Positions 1 through 7,959 of a DNA stretch of 13,688 bases are shown here, in pieces. This DNA comes from Acidimicrobiia bacterium (GTDB lineage Bacteria; Actinomycetota; Acidimicrobiia; Spongiisociales; SHLN01), in assembly GCA_004283105.1 (NCBI GenBank), contig SHLN01000044.1, positions 1 to 13,688 of the forward strand, written 5' to 3'. The position numbers were made by a program, and so were the translations under genes. The notes beneath the pieces were generated by a model. It saw only the letters and a program-made list of their open reading frames with translations. It was not told the origin of the DNA and searched no databases. Every line of letters starts with the position of its first letter. The stretch's first letter is position 1.

Positions 1-169
1 CCGTCCCGATGGCATACGGCACAACCCGGGCAGCCCGATCCAGGATGAGGTCCAGTACGTCTTCCAACTCCAGCGTGCTGCTCAATGCCGCCGCAACATC
101 ACCAAGCGCCTCGGCCAATAATCGCTGCTCACCCTCCGCGTCTTTGGTCGGAAACGTCAGTTCCGCCAC
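1..169 (-). CDS. GAF-domain sensor protein, N-terminal fragment (runs off the left edge)
   Basis: Reading leftward from a GTG at 169-167, the frame stays open to the window edge and gives 56 residues. An AAAGGA ribosome binding site lies 7 nt before the GTG. After a short polar leader the protein shows the helix typical of the N-terminal edge of GAF domains: EALGDVAAALSSTLELEDV, then LDLILDRAARVVPY. In known families this helix precedes a GAF ligand- or redox-sensing domain in histidine kinases, diguanylate cyclases and PP2C phosphatases. The output domain is outside the window, so the class of signalling protein cannot be told. It is divergent from the cytochrome maturation operon, with about 250 bp between the two starts, so a shared control region is possible but unproven. 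Confidence 0.6.
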   Translation of the reverse strand, partial: MAELTFPTKDAEGEQRLLAEALGDVAAALSSTLELEDVLDLILDRAARVVPYAIGT

Positions 170-418
170 GGTGAAATCCTTTCACTCGCGGGTTGGGCCG
201 CCCATTGGTGGCTCGTGCGGTCCGTCGGTACTTCAATCCTACGCGGTCGATTCGCCGCCGACGCGGGTCCTGCTGAACGCATCGTCGACCAGGGTCGTTC
301 GACCCCGCGTAACAGTGACCTCCGGGCATTCCGCCAACAACCTGGCCTGTGTAGGCTCTCGGTCGGAGGGCGGTTGTGGGGCCGCCAAAGTGCTTCAATC
401 GACCATCGGAGGCGTGGC
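170..418. other. Divergent intergenic region between GAF gene and ccmF
   Basis: About 250 bp lie between two divergent starts. The rightward frame is open here from 215, but its residues are Arg-rich and unlike CcmF, so I treat it as non-coding. A small perfect dyad GGGTCG-TT-CGACCC sits at 292-305. A weak TAGGCT box at 352-357 could be a -10 element for ccmF, but no matching -35 is visible. No ccmE gene or RNA gene can be seen. Confidence 0.35.
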
Positions 419-2455
419 ATGACCGCTCTTGCGGGCTATTTCGGGATCGTCCTCGCCATGGCCTCGGCGTTCGTCCTTGCCCTTCTCGGCCTGCGAGGAA
501 TGCACCATCCCCACCGGGTATCCCGGCGGCATCTGGAGTTGGCCGTGTTCGGACTGATGGCGGGCGGCGGGCTTGCCTTTCTTGCCCTCGAGCTCGGGTT
601 GCTCGCCGACGACTTCTCGGTCGCGTACATCGCCGACCACTCGGCCACCACCACGCCCTTCGTTTACAAGCTGGCTACCGGCTGGGCGGCGCTGGAAGGA
701 AGCATCGTGCTGTGGGGCCTCGTGCTCGTGGTCTTCACGCTCACCGTCTATCTCCGCTCCCGGCGCGACAAGGAGATCAACCCGTTGTGGGTGGGGGCGC
801 TCGGGATCATGGGGCTTATCACCTTGTATTTCTTCGGTCTCATGGCCACGATCGCCAACCCGTTCCAGGTGTGCGTCGAGGCAGCGAGCATCGGCTGTCT
901 CGAGACGAGCAATGTTCCGTGGGCCACTGCGATGGCGCCCCTGGAAGGACCCGGCCCAAACCCACTGCTTCAGAACCATCCGCTCATGGCCGTTCACCCG
1001 CCCCTCCTCTACATCGGGTACGTCGGCATGACGGTCCCATTCGCGTTCGCGATCTCGGCGCTGATCCGGGGCGAGAGCGGGGCCGGCTGGCTGCGGCAGA
1101 CCCGCTCGTGGACGCTCGTGGCCTGGTCGTTCCTCACCGCTGGAATCGTCATCGGCGGCCTGTGGTCGTACGAGGTGCTCGGATGGGGCGGCTACTGGGC
1201 GTGGGACCCGGTCGAGAACGCATCGTTCATGCCATGGCTGGTGGCCACGGCGTTCATTCACTCGTCGGTCGTTCAGCAGCGGCGCGGGATGCTGCAAGCC
1301 TGGAACTTCATCCTCGTGATCGCCACGTTTTCGCTCACCATTCTCGGCACATTCCTCACCCGCTCGGGGATCATCGCGTCGGTCCATAGCTTCACGCAGT
1401 CGCCGATCGGTCCAGCCTTGCTGTGGTTCCTCATGGTGATCCTCGTCGGGTCGTTGAGCCTGTTCGCCACCCGCATTCACCTGGTGGCATCCTCACCACG
1501 GCTGACCTCCCTCGCCAGCCGGGAAGGCGTATTCCTCCTCAACAACCTGCTCCTGACGGTGTTCGCGTTCATCGTTCTGATCGGCACGCTCTATCCGATG
1601 TTCGCCGAGGCGGTCTCGGGATCGCAGTTGGGCGTCGGTCGGCCCTTCTTTGACCGTCTCGCCATTCCCATCTCGTTCGCCCTGCTCCTTGCCATGGGCC
1701 TCGGGCCGATTACCCCCTTCCGTCAGGCGCGCGGCTCGGTGGTGTGGGAACGCATTCGAAACCCGCTGCGGGTCGCCCTTGCGGCCGGCGCCGGCGCCGT
1801 TCTCTTTGGCAACCGGGATGGCTACCTCGTGCTCGGGGTCGTGGCCGGCACCTTCGTGATCAGCGTGATTCTCCGCCAGCTGTGGGTAACGGCCAGCAGG
1901 GCGGCCGCCAAGCAAGGAACACCGGTGTGGCGGTCGTTCTGGCGCACGATGCGAAGCGACCCCGGCTACTGGGGCGGGCAGCTCTCCCACATCGGAGTGG
2001 CGCTGCTTGCCATGGGGATCGCCATCTCGGCCAACCAGGGCGCCGACACGCAACTCGTTCTCGAACCGGGACAAACTGCCCAGTTCGCCGGACACGAAAT
2101 CACCTATCTCGAGGATTTCGAGCGCGACGAGGTCAATCGGCTCGTCCTCGGTGCCAGGGTGGAAGTGACTCACAGCGGCAATACCGTCGTACTCGAGCCC
2201 CGGCTCAATCGATACGCCCGCAGCTCTCAGCCGGTGGCCACCCCGTCGGTCGACACGTCGCTGCGGGGAGACTTCTATCTGTCCTTGACGGGGATCGGTG
2301 GCGGGCGCATCTCCCTCGATGTTTTCTGGTTCCCGTTCATCTGGTTGATCTGGGTGGGCGGCGTTCTGGCGGCGGCGGCCGGCATGTTCTCCCTCATCGT
2401 GAAGAAGCCGGCGCGGGTTGCGACCGGGGCTGAAGAGGAGTCCGAACGTGTCTGA
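419..2455 (+). CDS. ccmF: Cytochrome c heme lyase CcmF
   Basis: Membrane protein of 678 residues, the usual CcmF size, that ligates heme to apocytochromes c on the outer face of the membrane (System I). The family signature is clear: the WWD-type heme-handling segment WGGYWAWDPVENASFMPW lies at about residues 256-273, preceded by NHPLMAVHPPLLYIGYVG around His193 and followed by His281 (AFIHSS). Another conserved His, 524, sits in QLSHIGVALLAMG. Many hydrophobic segments flank these, and an extracytoplasmic domain of about 130 residues precedes the last transmembrane helix. I chose ATG 419 over the upstream in-frame start at 215 because GGAGG lies 6 nt before it and the CcmF-like sequence starts there. 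The stop overlaps ccmH by 8 nt. The other early-pathway genes (ccmA, B, C, E) are not in the window. Confidence 0.95.
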   Translation: MTALAGYFGIVLAMASAFVLALLGLRGMHHPHRVSRRHLELAVFGLMAGGGLAFLALELGLLADDFSVAYIADHSATTTPFVYKLATGWAALEGSIVLWGLVLVVFTLTVYLRSRRDKEINPLWVGALGIMGLITLYFFGLMATIANPFQVCVEAASIGCLETSNVPWATAMAPLEGPGPNPLLQNHPLMAVHPPLLYIGYVGMTVPFAFAISALIRGESGAGWLRQTRSWTLVAWSFLTAGIVIGGLWSYEVLGWGGYWAWDPVENASFMPWLVATAFIHSSVVQQRRGMLQAWNFILVIATFSLTILGTFLTRSGIIASVHSFTQSPIGPALLWFLMVILVGSLSLFATRIHLVASSPRLTSLASREGVFLLNNLLLTVFAFIVLIGTLYPMFAEAVSGSQLGVGRPFFDRLAIPISFALLLAMGLGPITPFRQARGSVVWERIRNPLRVALAAGAGAVLFGNRDGYLVLGVVAGTFVISVILRQLWVTASRAAAKQGTPVWRSFWRTMRSDPGYWGGQLSHIGVALLAMGIAISANQGADTQLVLEPGQTAQFAGHEITYLEDFERDEVNRLVLGARVEVTHSGNTVVLEPRLNRYARSSQPVATPSVDTSLRGDFYLSLTGIGGGRISLDVFWFPFIWLIWVGGVLAAAAGMFSLIVKKPARVATGAEEESERV

Positions 2456-2864
2456 GTCGCTGCGCAAGATCCTGGCCGGCGCTGTCACCGTCGGATTGGC
2501 CATCGTTGTTGTCGTCGGCATCGTCATCGGCGACTCGACGCCGCAAGACCGCGTGCAAGCGCTCGGCAGCAGTATCAAGTGCCCGGTCTGCCAGGGAGAA
2601 GCCATTGCAGACTCTCCATCTGAGACGGCCACGGCCATGATGGATGTGGTGGCTGAGAAGGTCGAGGAGGGACTGTCGGATGATCAGGTCTTCGAGTACT
2701 TCCGGGTCCGCTACGGCGACGGCATTCTGCTCGACCCCCGCTTCGAAGCCAAGACGCTTCTCCTCTGGTTGTTGCCCTTGGCAGCGGTTGGTCTCGGCGT
2801 TGTGATGATCCTGCGCCGTCGGCAAGCGCCCGCGCCGACGGTGTCCGGCGAGGAACTGTCGTGA
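2448..2864 (+). CDS. ccmH: Cytochrome c maturation protein CcmH (CycL-type thiol-reducing subunit)
   Basis: A 138-residue membrane protein. In the known family it keeps the cysteines of apocytochrome CXXCH motifs reduced before heme attachment by CcmF. The signature is IKCPVCQGEAIADSPSETA with Cys45 and Cys48, matching the family's RCPxCQ...IADS motif. Unlike E. coli CcmH, the Cys pair follows an N-terminal hydrophobic anchor (residues 8-28), and a second transmembrane segment (about 103-122) follows a short helical domain. This is the CcmH/CycL arrangement. The GTG at 2448 is chosen because AGAGGAG lies 7 nt upstream; the longer start at 2418 lacks such a site. It overlaps the ccmF stop by 8 nt, and its own TGA is interleaved with the next GTG, suggesting translational coupling. 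Confidence 0.92.
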   Translation: MSESLRKILAGAVTVGLAIVVVVGIVIGDSTPQDRVQALGSSIKCPVCQGEAIADSPSETATAMMDVVAEKVEEGLSDDQVFEYFRVRYGDGILLDPRFEAKTLLLWLLPLAAVGLGVVMILRRRQAPAPTVSGEELS

Positions 2865-3676
2865 GCGGGTCCAAGCGCCTCCCCGCTGCCCTCGAGGAGC
2901 GTCGCCGCATCGCACTGCGGGACCTCGAGGAGCTCGCCGAACAGGTCTTGAATGGTGAACTGGATGAGGAGACGGCCGGGCGGCTCCGGGCCGGATACGA
3001 AGCCGAGCTGGCGGCAGTGGACGAGGCGGCGGCAGCCGAGCCGGTGTCGGCCGCGACCAAGACAGAGACCGGGGCCGAGACGGCGGCCGAACCCGCCGAA
3101 GGGCGATCGTCGAACCGGATCGTTGTCGGGGCACTCGCCCTCGTCGGCGTGCTGACAGTGGTCATCCTGTTCGCCGCCCAGGTATTTCGCTCCGACCCCG
3201 AGCCGAGTCCACAGACGCCGACGGACGTGGCCTCCATTGATGGATCCTCGGCCGAGGAGATGGAGGCCATCGTGGCTGCCCATCCCGAATCGGCCGCGAT
3301 GCGCCTCGCTCTCGCCGATCGGTACTTCGAAGAGGGGGACTACGCCTCCGCCATCGATCACTACCTGCAGGTGACGAACCTCGAGCTGACTCTCGACGAG
3401 GAGAGCCGCACGCTCGGGCGGATCGGCTGGATGGCCTATTCGACCGGACAGGTGGAATCCGCCGTCCAGTTCATCAACAACAGCCTCGAGATCAATCCCG
3501 ACTACTACGAAGGGAAGCTCTTCCTGGGAATGGTGAGCCTCTATGGGCTGGAGGATCCGGCAGCCGCGCTCCCGCTGCTCGAGGAGGTCAATGCACTTCC
3601 GGGCCTGGGCGATCAACTCAGGGTCGAGGTTGAAGCCGCGCTGGCAGATGCTCGCGCCGGAGTTGAGTCTCCGTGA
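2861..3676 (+). CDS. CcmI/CycH-like TPR protein of cytochrome c assembly
   Basis: A 271-residue protein starting with GTG inside the ccmH stop (GTGA overlap). Residues 11-55 form a charged helical segment (EERRRIALRDLEELAEQVL...) resembling the cytoplasmic helix region of CcmI. An Ala/Glu-rich linker, one transmembrane helix (about 87-109) and an external domain with TPR-like helix pairs from about 130 to 265 follow, including LADRYFEEGDYASAIDHYL and a following SLEINPDYYEGKLFLGMVSLY unit. CcmI in proteobacteria holds the C-terminus of apocytochromes c and delivers them to CcmF/CcmH. Position between ccmH and ccmG fits that role. Typical CcmI has two N-terminal transmembrane helices and this protein has one clear helix, so I call it CcmI-like and give no symbol. 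Confidence 0.75.
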   Translation: MSGSKRLPAALEERRRIALRDLEELAEQVLNGELDEETAGRLRAGYEAELAAVDEAAAAEPVSAATKTETGAETAAEPAEGRSSNRIVVGALALVGVLTVVILFAAQVFRSDPEPSPQTPTDVASIDGSSAEEMEAIVAAHPESAAMRLALADRYFEEGDYASAIDHYLQVTNLELTLDEESRTLGRIGWMAYSTGQVESAVQFINNSLEINPDYYEGKLFLGMVSLYGLEDPAAALPLLEEVNALPGLGDQLRVEVEAALADARAGVESP

Positions 3677-4260
3677 CCGAACCGGAAGCCGCGACGCCGC
3701 GCAAGAGGCCGTGGATGTGGGTGAGCATCGTCGCGATCGTGTTCGGAGTGGGGGCCATGGTCCTCGTGTTCAGCAGCCGGTTCGGTGTGGATCCGCGCCT
3801 CGTCGACTCGCCCCTCATCGGCGAACCGGTTCCCGCCATCGAGCTGGAGCAGCTGAACGGGCAGGGCCCGCTCGCGCTCACCGACCTGCAGGGCGAGGTG
3901 CTCGTGATCAACTTCTGGGCTTCGTGGTGTTTCCCGTGCCGGGGCGAGCACCCGGCGTTGACGGCCGCGGCCCGGGACTACCGCGATCAGGGGGTGACGA
4001 TCGTCGGGATGATCTATCAGGATCAGCCCGGGCCCGTCAATGCATTCCTCGATGAGTTGGGCCGCGGGGGCGACAACTACCGGTACCTGCTCGACCCCAA
4101 TTCTCGGGGCGCCGTCGAATTCGGGGTGTTTGGAGTGCCCGAGACGTACTTCGTGAACGCCGACGGAATCATCGTCGGCAAGATTCAGGGCGGGGTGACG
4201 GCCGGCGCGCTCCGGTCGACGCTCGATCAAATCCTGGCCGGCGAACTCCCCACATTGTGA
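3673..4260 (+). CDS. ccmG: Thiol:disulfide interchange protein CcmG/DsbE (thioredoxin fold)
   Basis: A membrane-anchored thioredoxin-like protein of 195 residues. Signal anchor at about residues 14-34 (MWVSIVAIVFGVGAMVLVF), then a thioredoxin fold with the active site ASWCFPCRGEHP (Cys86 and Cys89) and the cis-proline motif FGVPETYFV (Pro156). The PET sequence after the cis-Pro is typical of CcmG/DsbE and of ResA-like reductants. It would reduce CcmH or apocytochrome cysteines in the extracytoplasmic space. The usual active site is WCxPC with Val, Glu or Pro; here it is Phe. The start GTG overlaps the previous stop (GTGA), making this the last gene of the ccmF-H-I-G operon. What feeds electrons to it (CcdA/DsbD) is not in the window. 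Confidence 0.92.
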   Translation: MTEPEAATPRKRPWMWVSIVAIVFGVGAMVLVFSSRFGVDPRLVDSPLIGEPVPAIELEQLNGQGPLALTDLQGEVLVINFWASWCFPCRGEHPALTAAARDYRDQGVTIVGMIYQDQPGPVNAFLDELGRGGDNYRYLLDPNSRGAVEFGVFGVPETYFVNADGIIVGKIQGGVTAGALRSTLDQILAGELPTL

Positions 4261-4487
4261 GCGCAAACCTCCCAAAACCCCAGCTGCGATAGGCCCTATC
4301 GCCGACCTGAATCCGACACGGTGTCGGTGCGATTCCGACATCGTGTCGAAATATGCAAAAACGTGAATGTTTTCCTGCCTTCTTCGGGATTCGACGATGG
4401 GGCCGAAAGACCCTAGGGATCGTCCGCTCATCCTGACACTCTTGACCCATTGATATGACGGTACATAGCGCAAAGAGGGAGAGCCAC
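4261..4487 (+). promoter_or_regulatory. Intergenic control region with three adjacent palindromes
   Basis: Three dyads lie in a row. First, GCGATAGG-C-CCTATCGC at 4286-4302 is perfect, with 8-bp arms around a central C. Second, CCGACAC-G-GTGTCGG at 4313-4327 is perfect, with 7-bp arms. Third, TTCCGACA-TCG-TGTCGAAA at 4333-4351 has 8-bp arms with one mismatch. The second and third share a TCCGACAYSGTGTCG core, and their centres are 22 bp apart, about two helical turns, as expected of a pair of sites bound on the same DNA face. The first could instead be a weak stop hairpin after ccmG, though it has no T-tract. TTGACC (4442-4447) and TACATA (4462-4467) resemble promoter hexamers, but the 14-bp spacer is short, so no promoter is called. 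The downstream gene has a GAGGGAGAG ribosome binding site. Confidence 0.5.
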
Positions 4488-6626
4488 ATGCGCCGGAGAT
4501 TCGGATCATTCATCATTGGGATCTTTGCGGTGGTTCTCATGTTCGCTCTCGTCGGCTGTAGTGGTGACGACGAGTCCGAAGACACCACCACCACGACGGG
4601 TGGAACAACTCCGACGACACAGCCGGCCGTTGTGGAGCCGACCATCGTCGTGCCGTTCGAGGCGGCGTGGACCAACTCGGGCCACAACGATGCGGCGGCC
4701 GAAGCCTTCGTCCATTGGGATGAGGATGACCCGGCGGTCGTTCCCGCCAGCTGCGCCAAGTGCCACTCGGAGCACGGCTATCTCGACTTCGTGGGAGCCG
4801 ACGGATCGGCCCCCGGCATCATGGATGCCGAGGACTTCCCGATCGGAAGCACCATCACCTGTGTGACCTGTCACAACGACTCGACGGTCGACAAGGACAC
4901 TGTCGTGATGCCCTCGGGCGTCGAACTCACCGGGCTCGGCGCAGAGGCACGTTGCATGGAGTGCCACCAGGGCCGCCAGTCCAAGGTGTCGGTTGATGCC
5001 AGGATCGAGGCAGCCGGTGTCGACGACGACACCGTCAGCGAGGATCTTGGCTTTGCCAACATCCACTACTACGCGGCAGCCGCCACGAAGTATGGGACCG
5101 AGGCAATGGGCGGGTACGAGTACGACGGCAAGACCTACGACGCGTTCTTCGTTCACGTCGAGGGCTATGAGGCTTGCCAGGACTGCCATGACTCGCACAC
5201 ACTCGAAGTCAAGGTGGAGGAGTGCACGGCCTGTCACACGGATGTGAGCACGGTCGAGGATCTGCGTGACCTTCGCATGCCGGGCTCCCTGGTCGACTAC
5301 GACGGCGACGGTGACCTCGCAGAGGGTGTCTCCTTCGAGTTGACCGGCGTGCAGGAGCAGCTCTACGCGGCCCTCCTGGCGCACACCACCGATGCCGGTG
5401 CTCCCATCGTCTACGACGCCGGCGCCTACCCGTACTTCTTCAATGACACGAACGGAGATGGCGTGGCCGGTGACGACGAGGCCAACTTCGGCAACCAGTA
5501 CTCGTCATGGACGCCGCGGATTCTCCGGGCCGCCTACAACTACCAGGTCTCCCTCAAGGATCCCGGGGCCTATGCCCACGGCGGGAAGTACATCATTGCG
5601 CTGATGTATGACTCGATCGAGGACCTGGGTGGGGACGTATCCGGGCTCGCCCGGATCGACCACGGCCACTTCGCCGGCTCCGAAGAGGCATTCCGTCACT
5701 GGGACGAGGATCCGGCGGTACCGGCATCGTGTGCCAAGTGTCACTCCTCGAGCGGTCTCCCCACGTTCCTGGCTGAGGGAGTGTCGATCTCTGCCGACCA
5801 GTCGAATGGTCTGCTGTGCTCGACCTGCCACACGGACGACACATACGCGATTCCCGAAATCGCCGAGGTCGAGTTCCCGAGCGGAGCAACGGTGAGTCTC
5901 GAGGACGACGTAACGTCCCCGGCTATGCAGGTGTGTCTCAACTGCCACCAGGGACGCGCTTCGACGGTGAGCGTCAACGGCCGGATCGCCGGCAAGGCGC
6001 TCGACACGGTCGACGACTCGCTGTCGTTCATCAACGTCCACTACTTCGCAGCCGGAGCCTCCGTGTTCGGCACCGACGTGCAGGGTGGCTATGAGTACGA
6101 CGGGAAGACGTATGTCGGTCGCTTCGAGCATGTGTCCGGAGTGCAGACGTGCGTTGACTGCCACGACACCCATGCCCTCGAGGTGAAGACCGAATCGTGC
6201 AGCGGCTGTCACAGCGGTGCTGCCGAGCTCGAGGACATCCGGATAACCGCCGGGGACTTCGACGGCGACGGTGATGAAACCGAAGGTATCGCAGGCGAGA
6301 TTGAGACGATGAAGGAGGTCCTGCTCGAGGCGATCTATGAGTATGCGGCCGATACGAGTGGAACCGAGGCGATCATCTACGACTCGCACGCCTACCCGTA
6401 CTTCTTCCTCGATACGAACGCCAACGGTGAAAGCGATCCGGGAGAGGCCATCTTCCCGAACCGCTACAACACCTGGACGCCGCGGCTCGTGCAAGCCACG
6501 TACAACTACCAGTACGCAGCGAAGGACCCGGGAGGATTCGCCCACAACGGCAAGTACATCATGGAGCTGCTGTATGACAGCATCCAGAGCATTGGTGGCG
6601 ACCTGAGCGGGATGACCCGACCGTAA
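4488..6626 (+). CDS. Decaheme c-type cytochrome lipoprotein with internal duplication and EF-hand-like loops
   Basis: 712 residues from the ATG at 4488, chosen over 4455 because GAGGGAGAG precedes it and a clean lipoprotein signal peptide follows (lipobox LVGC, Cys24). A Thr-rich linker (about 33-46) leads to ten CXXCH heme sites, at residues 89, 125, 156, 230, 246 and again at 415, 444, 483, 555, 571. The two halves align at a constant offset of about 325 residues. Each half carries a DxDGDGD stretch and a canonical 12-residue calcium-type loop: DTNGDGVAGDDE (320-331) and DTNANGESDPGE (642-653). Conserved extra histidines (NIHYY/NVHYF, FVHVEG/FEHVSG, HW) are candidate distal heme ligands. 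Lipidation should place it on the outer face of the membrane. It resembles surface polyheme cytochromes in general design, but I do not recognise a named family. Its substrate or acceptor is unknown. Confidence 0.9.
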   Translation: MRRRFGSFIIGIFAVVLMFALVGCSGDDESEDTTTTTGGTTPTTQPAVVEPTIVVPFEAAWTNSGHNDAAAEAFVHWDEDDPAVVPASCAKCHSEHGYLDFVGADGSAPGIMDAEDFPIGSTITCVTCHNDSTVDKDTVVMPSGVELTGLGAEARCMECHQGRQSKVSVDARIEAAGVDDDTVSEDLGFANIHYYAAAATKYGTEAMGGYEYDGKTYDAFFVHVEGYEACQDCHDSHTLEVKVEECTACHTDVSTVEDLRDLRMPGSLVDYDGDGDLAEGVSFELTGVQEQLYAALLAHTTDAGAPIVYDAGAYPYFFNDTNGDGVAGDDEANFGNQYSSWTPRILRAAYNYQVSLKDPGAYAHGGKYIIALMYDSIEDLGGDVSGLARIDHGHFAGSEEAFRHWDEDPAVPASCAKCHSSSGLPTFLAEGVSISADQSNGLLCSTCHTDDTYAIPEIAEVEFPSGATVSLEDDVTSPAMQVCLNCHQGRASTVSVNGRIAGKALDTVDDSLSFINVHYFAAGASVFGTDVQGGYEYDGKTYVGRFEHVSGVQTCVDCHDTHALEVKTESCSGCHSGAAELEDIRITAGDFDGDGDETEGIAGEIETMKEVLLEAIYEYAADTSGTEAIIYDSHAYPYFFLDTNANGESDPGEAIFPNRYNTWTPRLVQATYNYQYAAKDPGGFAHNGKYIMELLYDSIQSIGGDLSGMTRP
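4680..6617 (+). repeat. Tandem duplication of a ~325-residue pentaheme unit
   Basis: Copy 1 is codons 65-390 (4680-5657) and copy 2 is codons 392-710 (5661-6617). Heme positions pair as 89/415, 125/444, 156/483, 230/555 and 246/571. Shared landmarks are AFxHWDED, PASCAKCHS, CHQGR, GGYEYDGKTY, AYPYFF, WTPR, YNYQ and a closing GGDxSG. Sequence between the landmarks has diverged, so the duplication looks old. Confidence 0.9.
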
Positions 6627-6644
6627 CAAGCCCCGACTAGACAG

Positions 6645-6677
6645 CAAGAGGCCGGGTTCGCCCGGCCTCTTGTCTTT
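6645..6677 (+). terminator. Intrinsic terminator after the decaheme lipoprotein gene
   Basis: A perfect 12-bp stem CAAGAGGCCGGG / CCCGGCCTCTTG (6645-6656 and 6661-6672) is closed by a TTCG tetraloop and followed by TCTTT. It lies 18 nt after the stop codon. It implies that the decaheme gene can be transcribed as a separate unit from the three cytochrome genes downstream. Confidence 0.85.
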
Positions 6678-6680
6678 GCA

Positions 6681-6732
6681 TCGCTGCTCGCGGCTCGCAA
6701 CTTGCTTCTGGCGAGCGACGAGCAGCAAGCGA
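6681..6732. repeat. Imperfect inverted repeat of CGAGC-type motifs
   Basis: GCTGCTCG-cg-GCTCGC (6683-6698) can pair with GCGAGC-ga-CGAGCAGC (6711-6726) across a 12-nt loop. The element is purely intergenic and directly follows the terminator. It resembles the small palindromic units scattered between genes in many genomes. Whether it recurs elsewhere cannot be judged from this window. Confidence 0.5.
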
Positions 6733-6765
6733 CGGTCCTGTCTTCTCGCCGAAAGCCCCTAGTCG

Positions 6766-7959
6766 ATGTGGTTTCCGGCCCTAATCAGAGGTGCGGCGAG
6801 AGACTACGTTCGCGGTGTGGAATCACGCTCCGCTGAACCGGTTTCGATCCGGCGCACGGGCCCGATGGCGGGCCTTCTTGTCGGTCTGGTGGCCGGCCTC
6901 GTCCTATTGAGCTGGTTGGTGGCCGGCGCCGCCCCCGCCCAGGAGGATTCGGAAGATAACGTCCTCTTTGACAACGAGTACTGCCTGGGCTGCCATGCCC
7001 AGGAGGGATTCGAGACAACCCTGCCGAGTGGTGAGATCCTCGATCTGTCCTTCGATGTCGATGCGTTCGAAGCATCGGTCCACGGCTCGTTCGAGATCCC
7101 ATGCGCCCTGTGCCATACCGAGATCACGCCGTTCCCGCACGACCCGATCACGTCGGCCGACGCTCGAGCCTTCACGATCGAGCGTGCCGATTCCTGCCTC
7201 GGGTGCCACCAGGATCAATACACGGACGCCGCCGACAACGTCCATATGGCTGCCCTCGACGCCGGCCAGCGCGAGGCCGCAGTATGCACCGACTGCCATG
7301 GGGCCCACGACACCACCGCTCCGGTCCCGCATAGCCCGGAGGTGGCGCTCACCTGCCGCACTTGCCACAGCGAGGTGTACGACCTCTACGAGACGAGTGT
7401 GCATGGTGAGGCATTGAGCACCGGCAACCGCGACGTCCCAACGTGCACCGACTGCCACGGCGTTCACTCGGTGGAAGGCCCGACTGATTCACCGTTCCAC
7501 CTGTTCTCGCCCCAGATCTGCGCCGACTGCCACACCGACAAGGACCTCATGGAACCGTATGGGCTCAGTACGAACGTGCTCGACTCCTATGTGGCCGACT
7601 TCCATGGTTCGACGGTGATCTTGTTCGAGGAACTGGCGCCCGATCAGGAAACCAACAAGCCGGTCTGCATCGACTGCCATGGAATCCACGCCATCAAGAA
7701 GACGGACGATCCGACTGGCACGGCGTTCCAGGCGAACCTGTTGCAGACCTGCCAGCGCTGCCATCCCGACGCGACGGAGAACTTCTCGGCCAGCTGGCTG
7801 AGTCACTACTCGCCCGAGCCGGGCAAGGCCACGCTCGTCTGGCTGGCCACCTGGTGGTTCCGCATCATCATCCCGCTGGTCATCGGGGGGATGCTGTTCT
7901 ACGTGTTCGCCCTCTCGGTGAGGAAGCGACGGGCAGCGGCGAGAGTCGTTCCCGCATGA
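6766..7959 (+). CDS. Nonaheme c-type cytochrome with C-terminal membrane anchor
   Basis: 397 residues from ATG 6766. The start is uncertain: GTG 6817 and ATG 6865 (directly before the hydrophobic MAGLLVGL segment) are alternatives, and none has a good ribosome binding site. A signal peptide or anchor (about 34-58, ending AAPAQ) leads to nine CXXCH sites, at residues 73, 113, 144, 174, 197, 227, 252, 301 and 329. Several have the form CxDCHGxH, with the second His a likely ligand of a neighbouring heme, as in cytochrome c3/NrfB-like wires. A transmembrane helix near 359-385 followed by RKRRAAAR fixes the C-terminus to the membrane with a cytoplasmic tail. The stop overlaps the next start (ATGA), so the protein is probably made with, and partnered to, the b-type cytochrome downstream. 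It is likely an electron-transfer subunit that carries electrons from a membrane b-type protein outward or inward. Confidence 0.87.
   Translation: MWFPALIRGAARDYVRGVESRSAEPVSIRRTGPMAGLLVGLVAGLVLLSWLVAGAAPAQEDSEDNVLFDNEYCLGCHAQEGFETTLPSGEILDLSFDVDAFEASVHGSFEIPCALCHTEITPFPHDPITSADARAFTIERADSCLGCHQDQYTDAADNVHMAALDAGQREAAVCTDCHGAHDTTAPVPHSPEVALTCRTCHSEVYDLYETSVHGEALSTGNRDVPTCTDCHGVHSVEGPTDSPFHLFSPQICADCHTDKDLMEPYGLSTNVLDSYVADFHGSTVILFEELAPDQETNKPVCIDCHGIHAIKKTDDPTGTAFQANLLQTCQRCHPDATENFSASWLSHYSPEPGKATLVWLATWWFRIIIPLVIGGMLFYVFALSVRKRRAAARVVPA
6805..6819 (+). promoter_or_regulatory. Candidate -10 box for a leaderless GTG start
   Basis: TACGTT (6805-6810) fits the TANNNT pattern and lies 6 nt before GTG 6817, an in-frame alternative start of the nonaheme gene. 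That spacing would put transcription initiation at or next to the GTG. No convincing -35 element is seen. A terminator upstream makes a promoter in this interval likely, but this box is only one candidate. Confidence 0.25.

Noticed and set aside
215..418. Longer ccmF start giving 68 extra residues
   Set aside because: The extra stretch is Arg-rich and not CcmF-like, while GGAGG sits correctly before ATG 419.
1493..2638. Minus-strand open frame opposite ccmF/ccmH
   Set aside because: Shadow frame: both sense genes carry diagnostic motifs.
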